Source: Thamnaconus septentrionalis (lineage: Eukaryota > Chordata > Actinopteri > Tetraodontiformes > Monacanthidae). Taken from it: DNA of 64,000 bases. Location of the stretch: positions 21,840,199 to 21,904,198 of the forward strand of contig CM020509.1 of NCBI GenBank assembly GCA_009823395.1, written 5' to 3'. The notes beneath the pieces were generated by a model that worked only from the letters and a program-made list of their open reading frames with translations, was not told the origin of the DNA and ran no database searches. Of the stretch, positions 11,803 to 20,717 are shown one piece after another; the first letter of the stretch is position 1, and each line of letters starts with the position of its first letter. Position numbers and translations under genes: made by a program.

Positions 11803-11941
11803 TGTGTTCCAGAGGCTCCAGGTTCTTTACTGAAGTATATAGGTTCAAACATGGACCAGTCACTCTTCAGGGACACCCCACTGGACCCTGGAGACTTTAC
11901 TCCGTCCTCCTCTTCCTCCACTGGAAGACTCATCTTGAGTC
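11803..11941 (-). CDS. NLR-1 start exon with N-terminal repeat 1
   Basis: The ATG is at 11,933-11,931, eight bases after a CTCCAG acceptor. The exon encodes MSLPVEEEEDGVKSPGSSGV and continues with SLKSDWSMFEP. The acidic start and SPGSS...SLKSD pattern match the NLR-3 start exon at 54,453-54,586. The donor is ACA/GTAAAG. The start is well supported because the same ATG context (CAAG-ATG) and splice arrangement occur in both genes. No signal peptide or membrane segment. Confidence 0.8.
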
Positions 11942-12056
11942 CTGGAGTCAGTCTGGGGTAAAACATCAAGTGTGACAGTGAGCTGAGAACCCAGTGAGTT
12001 CCACTTCAGACAGAGAGAACAGGAAGAAACACTGAGTTCCCAGTGGGATCCAGCAG

Positions 12057-12143
12057 TAGTGATGTGTCGGTCACGAACGAAACGGCTCTAAGAGCCGGCT
12101 CTTTGACGTGAACGACGGGAGCCGGCTCCCATCAGACTTTTTT

Positions 12144-12199
<56 letters not shown>

Positions 12200-13093
12200 T
12201 CTCTCTTTCTCTCTCTCTTTCCGTCTCTCTCTCTCTCTCCATGCCACATATATGGTGTCGTCTTCATGTCTGCGCTGAGCAGAGGGTGGAGGGGCTGGAG
12301 TTACACAGATGATACACAAAGACGATAGGAGGGACGGAGAGTCATGACGAGAGAGAAAACGAGCAGGGGCCACAATGCAAATGGACTGAAAAGGTAAAAA
12401 AAAACAAAACAAAACAAAAAACTTGAGAAAATGAGTGGCAACAGGAAATGCAGCAAAATCTGGACACATTTTAATTACATTGACGAAACTCAGGCTTCAA
12501 TTTACCCACACCTTACACGTGATGGCATGGAGACTGTGCATTGTAGCAACATCAGTCCCCTCAGAGAGAATCTTCTCCAAAACAGGGCAGATAATTACGG
12601 AGAGAAGAAACAGGATCAGCCCCTCAAAGCTGAGGGACTTGGTTTAATGTCAATCTTCACTAAAGGACAAAACTGTTATCTGAATGCTGTTTTGTTTTTT
12701 GTTTTGTTTTACACATTTGAATTTATATTTTCTTGAGTGAGTTTCTGTAAGCTTATGTTGTTTGACTTTAAATTTGTTTAACAGTAAAAAACTAAAAGTT
12801 TAAAATTGTTATTTGAGTTCATTTGTAAATAGTTAAACATTTGTTTTTTGCACTTTCTATCTCAGTTTTTCTCACTCTGTAGAGTGTATAAATAAAGGTG
12901 TGTTTATGTTATAAATATTTGATATAGTCCATGTTTCTTTTTTTACATTAGTAATTCATATTACGCATAGTCTTTTATTACTGTTGGTAATAAATTCTTT
13001 TAGGCACCAAAAAATTTGAAGAGCCGTTTGGGAGCCAAAAGAGCCGGCTCTTTATAGTGAGCCGAGCCAAAAGAGACGGAATGCCCATCACTA
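12057..13093 (+). mobile_element. hAT transposon, internally deleted, with 8-bp TSD
   Basis: The ends begin TAGTGATG on both strands and the element is flanked by an exact 8-bp duplication TCCAGCAG (12,049-12,056 and 13,094-13,101). Subterminal AGAGCCGGCTCTTT motifs recur. Inside are the start of a BED zinc finger (KIWTHFNY near 12,460) and the hAT C-terminal dimerisation motif (TSVPSERIFSKTGQIITERR near 12,550-12,610). They are close together, so the catalytic middle has been deleted. It also holds a long CT tract at 12,142-12,238. It sits in the first intron of NLR-1. Confidence 0.88.
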
Positions 13094-13156
13094 TCCAGCA
13101 GACACACGGAGGGTTGCCAATATTCCCGTAAAAGACGCGATTTTGATACTCTAGGT

Positions 13157-13495
13157 CTGGGGGGGGCAAGTATTTTTTCGCAAGGGGCCACATGACAAAC
13201 CAGAATCATGTCGGAGGGCAACGGACGTTTTGTCGACAGGGGTGGGGGTCGTGCTAAAGTCCCGGCAAAAGTTGAGAGGCACCCAAATGCGGCGCCCATG
13301 TGTCTGCAGTTCGGTACTCTTGGAAACGTTTCGTCGGCGGGGCTGGGGGTTCGCTGAAGTTCCGTGGAAGTATCTTCGCGACTCTCTCTCTCGCTTCGCG
13401 ATCGACGGATTGATTGCGTAATTTATGACCGTCATCACGCGGGCCAGACAGGGACATGCAGCGGACCGGATGTGGCAGTACTTTGCCCAGGTCTG
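13157..13495. mobile_element. Short hAT-like MITE
   Basis: About 340 bp with imperfect inverted ends (CTGGGGGGGGCAAGTA; from the right, CAGACCTGGGCAAAGTA). It is flanked by an identical 8-bp sequence CTCTAGGT (13,149-13,156 and 13,496-13,503). No coding capacity. Also in NLR-1 intron 1. Confidence 0.65.
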
Positions 13496-13581
13496 CTCTA
13501 GGTGTTGGCTACCCTAGTACACACAAGTCTGGTTGTGTCGAGTCAGATCACATTTCATGTGTTCTTCCCTCAGTGACTCAC

Positions 13582-13690
13582 CTGCTGTTGCTGCCGCTGC
13601 TGTTACTGCGGTGGTGGTGGTGGTGGTGTTGGTGACTGCGGTTGACCGCAGTTGCTGCTGCTGCTACTGTGATGCCTCAAAATGGAGCCT
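13582..13690 (-). other. NLR-1 5'UTR exon (predicted)
   Basis: Matches the NLR-3 region at 54,734-54,790: both contain GCTCCATTTTGAGGC followed by CAG/CTG-type repeats and a good donor (CAG/GTGAGT, exon end 13,582). It holds a 7-bp-arm hairpin (13,635-13,641 with 13,646-13,652). The transcription start is not determined; the right edge is a guess. Confidence 0.5.
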
Positions 13691-13706
13691 GAAACGAAAC
13701 AGAAAC
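13691..13706 (+). promoter_or_regulatory. ISRE-like element of NLR-1
   Basis: GAAACGAAACAGAAAC contains the interferon-stimulated response consensus GAAANNGAAA twice in overlapping register. It lies directly beside the predicted 5'UTR exon, upstream with respect to the minus-strand gene. NLR-3 has GAAAGTGAAAG at the equivalent place. Confidence 0.6.
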
Positions 13707-14548
13707 AATTCGGACTTCTCTTCCTGCTTCTGCAGTTCCTCATTGTATGAAGACAAAAGGCTACAATCTTTATTTTTATTTATTTTGAAAATCGTGTTTT
13801 ATTCTCATGTACATGGTCAGAGATTTCAAGAGAAGCTCACAAACAAAATATTAAACACAACAGATACACTTATGAAAAGCGGCCACTGGCTTGTGTTTGT
13901 GTTCTGTGGCTCTTCACTGTCGCTTTATTCCACCAACCACTCCGCCATTAAACTAAAGCTCACACTCACCTGTGGCCAGAGGTGGCAAGAGACAAAGTAG
14001 AAATACTTTGTCACGTTACTTAAGTCGACTTTACAAGTTTCTGTTGTAGAGGAGGAGGATTGATTAATTTAATTGCATTTAAATGCAAGTTTACTTTACA
14101 GCAAACACACGGAGACAGAAGACGGCTACAGCGTGTTTTCAAAGTAAAATTGTGGATATACTGTATAAAGCAGAGATACTGTGTTTGAAGGCATTAAAGA
14201 GAGACATATCAATATGTTACAACACTGGTTTGATTAACAATATCACTCCACCTAATATATATTAAGCTAAAATGCTAAGCTCATCATATAAGACTTTTCT
14301 GAATGATTTGAAAATGTGAAAAACACAACAGGTGTACAGGAGTACTATGATGCCACACTGATTTGGAGTCATATGATCACATGACCTGGAAGCGGCAGAT
14401 ACGTGCAATGACATTTGTCTCAACTCGGATACCTTAGCTCCTCGAAATGACGAAACCAGGAAGTAGGCGGAGTTCGCCTCCAACCAGCAGGTCCGCCGTA
14501 CTGACTGTGTTGTATGTATTCTGATAGGTTGTCAGAGTGTTTGGAAGG
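13707..14548. other. Spacer between NLR-1 promoter and COMMD2 exon
   Basis: No coding region recognised. The last ~100 bp before 14,549 are moderately CpG-rich and may hold the COMMD2 promoter. Confidence 0.4.
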
Positions 14549-14615
14549 ATGCTGCTGGTTCTGTCTGAAGACCTCAAGGAACATCTGTCCTTCCTGCCGA
14601 AGGTCGATGCCGCAG
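14549..14615 (+). CDS. commd2: COMMD2 exon 1 (isolated)
   Basis: ATG at 14,549 opens MLLVLSEDLKEHLSFLPKVD-AA, then a GCAG/GTAGCG donor. This closely matches the start of vertebrate COMMD2 (MLLELSEEHKEHLAFLPQVD), and the split one base into the next codon suits the family's following valine. COMMD2 is a subunit of the Commander/CCC endosomal recycling complex. The later exons should encode the rest of a ~200-residue protein, but none is visible on the plus strand before the gap at 20,592. The gene is therefore interrupted, misassembled, or this is a stray duplicate exon. Confidence 0.7.
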
Positions 14616-15060
14616 GTAGCGCTCAGACTGCTTCTCCCTCCAGGACAGCTGCACTCAGCTGCTTTTCTCGTGACTCTCCGCTGATTGTCAGCTCGTTATT
14701 ATTCGGACTGGGACAAGATGCCACTCATATCGTCACTACAGTGAAGACATGAATGTTACTTTATTGTCTGTCTGACAGTGGCGACTCCAAGGTCCTAAAA
14801 GATCCACGTTGTTTAGTTTTCTGCCGGCTCTGTTTTGAATGAGTTTTTTACTTCTTGTCTTTTCTGCTGTCATTTAGAACCGAACCGCCCAAATTTCCTC
14901 CTGTGGAATCTTTTATTTTAATACTCAACAACTGTCAGGTCTTTTTGTAAAAGCTGAATGTCTGAGCGTCGTTGCTGTAAGGAGCACAGATGGTTATTTT
15001 TGCTGATTAAAACTGATAAATTGACATGTATTATATTTCTAAATGACATTTGAACGCTCA
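14616..15060. other. Unassigned sequence after COMMD2 exon 1
   Basis: Would be intron 1 of COMMD2 if the gene is real. No exon, RNA gene or transposon end recognised. Confidence 0.4.
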
Positions 15061-15069
15061 GTCGTACCT

Positions 15070-15450
15070 TAAATATTGAATTGAATTGAATTTTATTTTC
15101 GTTTACATTGTAAATTAAAGCAATCTTGTGCAATCAACTACAAAAAATATATATTTATGAAACAAACACAACAAACAACCACAACAACAACAAAAAAAAC
15201 CTTCCAAAACAAATTTGCACAACCAGATGCATTCACATTTTTTAAACAACTCTGTAAACGAAAAAAGGAGTAGGCTGAAGCTGAAGCTTATTTTTGACTA
15301 CCCTATGTGGTCCATCAGATTTCTGGAATATTAGTCTTAAAAAAAACACACAAGGAAATAAAAGAAAACAAAAGAAAACGAAAACACCAAACAAAATTTG
15401 CTTTACATTACGATCTGCCTGGAGCTCCTCGCTGCATGTGTCACTTCCCA
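15070..15450 (-). mobile_element. 3' end of a Jockey/CR1-group LINE
   Basis: Read on the minus strand this matches the 3' tails at 25,780-25,920 and 50,330-50,580 (GTTGATTGCACAAGATTG and AGCTTCAGCCTACTCC-like blocks). It ends in an ATTCA-type short repeat near 15,075-15,090. Strongly 5'-truncated; no coding part. Confidence 0.6.
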
Positions 15451-16020
15451 GAGTACGACCCCCACTTCCACTCTCATACATATCAAAGCTGAAGAAAATC
15501 TGTCTAATTAACGATACTGAGCCAGATATTAATGATTACACGACCAAAACCTCAAGCAGACCATGAATCTATTGTGACGTGTTGTCTATAGTCGAGGCTT
15601 TGAATACACTTAAATACACAGTGGTGTCAATATCATCACAATAATCCCTTTGGTTTATTTAAGGATCTTAGTTGAAATATGGTGTTGATTTGAACAGAAT
15701 GCCTGTTTGATTTAGTTAATTAGCACTGGATGCTAAAATGCTAATAACCTGCTAGTAAGTAAGTAGGTAAGTCAGTAACATTTCATTTATAAATCACCTT
15801 TCAAACATGAAATACAGTTCAAAGTCCTTTACAATAAAGCATGAGAAGAGCAGATGAAACCTCAAAGTACAGAAGGAAATACATGAGAAGTCCAGGGAGT
15901 GTAGAAGACATCTTAGCTGAGCAGTGAGCAGGCAGCTACAGCTAATCAGGCAGAAATGAATGAGACATTTCAGAGCAGTAACAAGTCAAAATGCTAGTGT
16001 GTGTGTGTGTGTGTGTGTGA
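15451..16020. other. Unassigned AT-rich spacer
   Basis: No gene recognised. Contains a degenerate GTAA repeat near 15,745-15,780, a short block near 15,780-15,850 resembling LINE 3' tails (TTTATAAATCACCTTTCA), and a (GT)n run at 15,998-16,018. Confidence 0.4.
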
Positions 16021-16128
16021 GAGAGCAGCTTGCAGGTGGGGGAAGAGGCAGAACCTCGCTGTGTGACTCGTCTCCACTGTTTGCATTTCTGTCAGCCACC
16101 ACTAGATGGAGCTCTCCTCATCCCTCCC

Positions 16129-16144
16129 TCAGTATGTCTCCCAC
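16129..16144 (-). pseudogene. Relic of an NLR terminal exon
   Basis: A CTCTGCAG acceptor is followed by G-TGG-GAG-ACA-TAC-TGA, i.e. RWETY-stop. The next ~60 bp (CTCCATCTAGTGGTGGCTGA near 16,092-16,111) match the terminal exon of NLR-2 and NLR-3. No LRR exon precedes it within 400 bp (to its right), so it is an orphan 3' end. Confidence 0.7.
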
Positions 16145-16159
16145 CTGCAGAGAGAAGAG

Positions 16160-16569
16160 ACAGCAGGAGTCAGGTTGTCAAAACGCTCATTCAAAATTTT
16201 CTCCCACTTTTATAAAATTGTCTATTTGCTTCTCATATCCTGCTAGCCAATCAGGGAGCGTTACGTCATCAACCTAATTCTCTTCCTAGCAAAATGTTTT
16301 CACTCATTCTTTCTTTGTTTTTAAAACTGAGCTCAAACATTATATTTCAATGAGTCAATATTCTGAAAATAAAAAGCATCAAAACCACTGACCTGTGTGA
16401 CCTTGACCTCAACTGACCTTTCATCCCTGCCTGTACATTTTCTTCTGTTCATGTTTTTGTTGTGTTAAAATTGGATCCTATTCTTTAAGCTTATTGTGTA
16501 TTACAGAAAATATATGTGAAACAAAAAGAAAGATCCATGAGAGAGGACATGAAGATATTGGGACATTAG
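16160..16569. other. Spacer between NLR relic and MITE
   Basis: Does not match the intron that precedes the terminal exon in NLR-2 or NLR-3, so the duplicated NLR sequence is broken here. Nothing else recognised. Confidence 0.4.
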
Positions 16570-17146
16570 GGCTGTGTCTCAATTCAGGGTCTGCATCCTT
16601 GGAAGGCTGCATTGGAAGGCCAGTTGCGTCATAGCACTGCGCGAAGGCTTGTCCCAATTCCCAAAGATCCAAAGGACGCTCCAAATGCACCCTGGGGATG
16701 CGTCCTACTTTTAGCCGATTCCAAGGATGCACCCCTGTTATCCTTCATGTCCTTCTGTATCCCAGGATGCTTTGCATGCTGCAGCAAAGCATCCTGGGAA
16801 GTCAGCTGAAATTAGCACCATCTACGTATAAATTGAAGTATTGAAATTTCACATAAAATTTTCAGTTTTTAACGTAGGGTTTTTACTTATTTGAACATCC
16901 AACGCCATGGTTGGATGGCGAAACAATGGTTAGCTTGATGCTATGAAAACGTCACTTCCGGGGTTGGCCAGCAGGAGTGAACGGCGATGACGCAACCAGG
17001 AAATACGCCGAAGGCTAGACCGTCCCAGGTGGTTACCGGGGAGGCGGGGTTTGGTCCGTCCTTCTAGGCCGGGTCCTCGAAGAACGCTTCCTTCAGACGG
17101 AGGACACTCAGTTCGAAGGGTGCAGACCCTGAATTGAGACACAGCC
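16570..17146. mobile_element. MITE with perfect 26-bp inverted ends
   Basis: 16,570-16,595 and 17,121-17,146 are exact reverse complements (starting GGCTGTGTCTCAATTCAGGG). No coding capacity over 577 bp. The TIR style resembles fish hAT elements, but I found no convincing 8-bp target duplication. Its right edge abuts NLR 3'-flank sequence directly. Confidence 0.8.
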
Positions 17147-20100
17147 ACAGTGTTGCACAGTGTGTGGGCGTGTCACGACCTTTGACCCCAGTGGAGCCTG
17201 GTGGCTGGTGGACTGCTTCTCCCTACAAGCTGCTGTGGTTACTGGGAGAGACGTCCCAGAAGCCACTGGTGGACCTCGCAGTGCCACATATGGACTCTTG
17301 GATTGTTCTTGGCCTTCCAGTGAACCACTGCGTGAGCACTGGAGGTCAACCATGACTGACTGCTGTCCTCCTCTCTGGACACCACAATCTCACTTCCCAT
17401 CTAAAAGTCATGAAAAACCTTTGTGGGTTTTCACTCCAATGACTGGACACTAATCAGAGACAGACCCCGACTGGAAGCAAAGTCACTTTCATGGTGTTGT
17501 TCCCCCAGCAGGACTTTCCTCAGGCTTCATTCTCATCAGCTGATCTGACCAAGCAACTCCAGGTTGAAGCTTCACGCTAGCTTTATTGTCAATGCTACAG
17601 TGTCTGGACCATATACAGAGCATTGAGCTCCTGTTACTGGGCGGCCCACGGTGTGATGAGAGAGTTGCTCTGTGCAAACGGAGCCACAAGCAGTTTGCAT
17701 TCCAGTGCAGTGATTCCAGCCTCCAGTAGCACCTGAATGACACCTAGCAGCTAGTACGAGCTAACGGAGCTAACAAGAACGTCAGAGCGCTGAATACAAC
17801 AAAGTAGAGTCGACAATCAGATGTAGTAAAATGATTCACATTCTCTACTTCAGTACAGATACCTGTCTAAAATCAACTCCTTTACTCATAGTGCAGCTTC
17901 TGAAGTGAATTGAATTCAAGACTTTTTGAGGCCATTAATGAAACAAAACATTTGTTGATTAATTATTGAAAAAAATCCAAGGTTGTGACAGAATAATATG
18001 GAGTGAACTGACCAGAGGTCAAAGGTCAGAGGGTCCACAAACTACAAAGACCATCATTAATTAGATTATTTTTTTTAATCAAGTCTAATTAAATCTCCAC
18101 CTGCTTCCGTTTGCATGTTTCAGCAGATTGATGTGTATGTAGATAGAAAAATCTATGTGAGTAGGTTCAGTGTGCTGTGAAGTGTGGCCCTGTTATGGCC
18201 ATGGGGGCCTTGGCTATTGCCCTGTTGTTGCTGTGTACTGGTTGTGTGTCTCTTTCAGGTGCTGATGACTAACCAGGTGCACCTGGCCGGTGCACAGCTT
18301 GTTTGGGACCGCCTCCCTCAGCACTGGCTCTCTCACACCTGGCTTCCACCGCAGCAGCTGCTTTGTTTTTCACTTCCCGTGATGCTTTTTCTTTGTTGCA
18401 CACAGACAACACGCACTCATACCATTCACTCCATCCACACACCTACAGGCATTACTGACAAGACACTGACTCTCACACTCCATACATTCTTTTTCTTTCT
18501 GTTTTTGTTGCAATTGCGTTTATTTGTTTCACTCTGGAAAGCACCTCGTGCACCATTTGGTTGTTGGAAGGTGCTATATAAATAAAATTTGATTGATTGA
18601 TTGATTATTTCTGGTATGGTGTGCAGCTTTATTGTCATTGCAACACGTAAACGTGTACAACGAAATTGTGCATTAACAGTCCAAATACAATACAACAGTA
18701 AAGACAGGTGTAACCCTTGTTACTAAGTTAGAACAGAGCACAGGTAAGTAATAAGCTCTACTAATACATGGACCAATAACAGAAGAAATAAAGGTTGTAA
18801 GAGCCCTTAATATTGTAAACCAAAAGACACAGGCAACAATGGTTTGATTTTTGTGTGTTATTACAATGAAATCACAGCAGTTTGTTGCAAAGTATTAAAT
18901 GAAAATAATAAACAAAAATAAAAAGCCGGCAAAATAAAACCCTTTTTTCCCAAGGTCAAGTGTTGGGGCCCTTTTTTGTTCTCCTCTGCTTAGTGTCAGT
19001 GCGTGTTTGTGTCCTACCACACGTTTTGTGAAGAAGGGGAATCAGAAATCCTTCTCGATTCCTGATTTCAATGTTGGTGCTTCGATCCGGCTCGCCACCC
19101 AGCTCACACTGGGATCTTGATGTCTCGGGATCTCTGGAAACCTCTCCCGACTCCAGCAGGAACTCCTCCGATGGACAATGGAACAGGGATTTCTAACCGA
19201 AATCCCTCCACAAAAAAAAAACCTGACCGATGAATCACCATATGCAGTAAGTTTTACCCCACCAGGTCTCATCAATCTCGCGCTGTTCTCGCAAACCGCC
19301 ACTCATTCCACCCGTCTTTCTCCTTTTCTCCGCTCTCGCTTCGCAGCACGCACATGCTCTGGACCCGGAAATCATGACAGGATGTCAGACTACCGAGCTG
19401 ACCACCTGGGGCTCACGCAGCTCACTGATTGGCTCGGTGGGCAGCTCGACACTGGCCACATTCGGTCGCGAGCAAAATATTTATTTATTTTTTTTAAAAC
19501 GCGTTGAACCCGCTTTTAACACTTTTAAATACAGTTTTAAACATAAATCAGCTTCAATGAATTATTTTAAAGTAAACTTTAACTAAAACATGGAGTTATT
19601 TCCAAAGTTATTTCTACACCTGGGTTACACAGGACTGCAGGATTGAGCATTTTCAGTGGGGGTGAAGGTGTTATTATGTTTAGTGTAGATGTTTGTGCTT
19701 CATAATATGATTAGTTTAGGTGTTTGTTTACAATAATATGATTATTGATATTGAAATGTTGAAATCAATCAAAAGACCTACACATAAAGAAAGGCATTGC
19801 TGCGGGAGTCATGCAAAGAGCTCAAGGAAGGACAAAGGAAGCACATCCCTCATCAACTGGTGACCAGAGGATGGACAGCAGAAGCAACTGGCTTTGCCAC
19901 CACCATAAAACTCTACAACACATTCAGTTCCAGGGTGGGGAACTTATGATCCATCGGAGGCACGGGGGACAGGAACCTGTGACCTCAGGCTTGTCTTGCA
20001 GGAAATTGTTCTCACAGGTGACACCGGAAGAAGGGATGGATCATTTGGCTCCCTGCCAAATAAGGACTTGTTTCTTCTCATTATCAGTAATCAGAGTGGA

Positions 20101-20591
20101 GCGCCTCCAACCTTCACTGGATGAAGAAACCACACTGTCTAGTAGTGATGGTGAGGTGAAGCCTCATGAGGCATTGAACCACTTGGGCCAACTGTTTGGA
20201 GAAAGGCTTCATTTCTCAAAGCTTCATGTGCACACGACACCACCTACTGGCCAAGTGTACAATCACAGGCAAGCTGTGTCTGAACCACGTGTGACGCATT
20301 GAATTTTTGTCTGTTATGTCTGTTGGGAATGACTATGAATTGCAAAAAATGTATGACCAAATCATTTCTGTACATAAATTATAATATGTGTATAATACAT
20401 TTTTTGAATGTATTCTGTTTGTGCAAATTTTCAGAAATGGTAATATAATATGAAAAAGAAAGTATCAGTGTCCTGGCCAGAGCTGCAGTGCCCCCCAGCT
20501 GTGTCTTGTGGTGCACTCCTGGTGTGGGTCTGCAGGCTCTGTCGATTGGCCCTGGGGATCACGTCGCAGTCCAGGGAAGAGGATTGGCCAA
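17147..20591 (+). repeat. Duplicated NLR 3' flank, copy 1 (orphan)
   Basis: Matches the flank of NLR-2 (30,710-32,627), of NLR-3 (45,600-45,960, reverse) and of NLR-4 (61,316-63,960, reverse). It includes shared old LINE and SINE-like tails (GCTATATAAATAAAATTTGA near 18,570; TTTATTGTCATTGCAACACG near 18,635). No NLR coding exon precedes it, so it is a 3' flank separated from its gene. A solo LTR is inserted in this copy only. Confidence 0.8.
18709..19629 (+). mobile_element. Solo LTR (921 bp) with 4-bp TSD
   Basis: Begins TGTAACCC and ends GGGTTACA, the TG...CA inverted ends of an LTR. It is flanked by CAGG on both sides (18,705-18,708 and 19,630-19,633). The paralogous flanks at about 32,560 and 62,275 read straight through GACAGGACTGCAGG, giving the empty site. 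No internal retroviral genes, hence a solo LTR; the orientation is a guess. Confidence 0.8.
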
Positions 20592-20691
20592 NNNNNNNNN
20601 NNNNNNNNNNNNNNNNNNNNNNNNNNNNNNNNNNNNNNNNNNNNNNNNNNNNNNNNNNNNNNNNNNNNNNNNNNNNNNNNNNNNNNNNNNN
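20592..20691. other. Assembly gap (100 N)
   Basis: Exactly 100 Ns, the usual placeholder for a gap of unknown size. Left of it is the distal part of an NLR 3' flank; right of it starts the intron end just before the NLR-2 NACHT exon. The 5' exons and promoter of NLR-2 are missing here. Confidence 0.98.
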
Positions 20692-20717
20692 CTTCTCCAA
20701 CCTTTTCTCTGCTCCAG

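Noticed and set aside
16612..17353. Several 60-100-codon frames on both strands
   Set aside because: They fall inside the 577-bp MITE or the duplicated NLR flank and show no protein signature.
20450..20717. N-terminal extension of the NLR-2 frame through the N run
   Set aside because: The frame only stays open because Ns are unknown. A clear acceptor (CTGCTCCAG) marks the true exon start at 20,718, as in NLR-1 and NLR-3.
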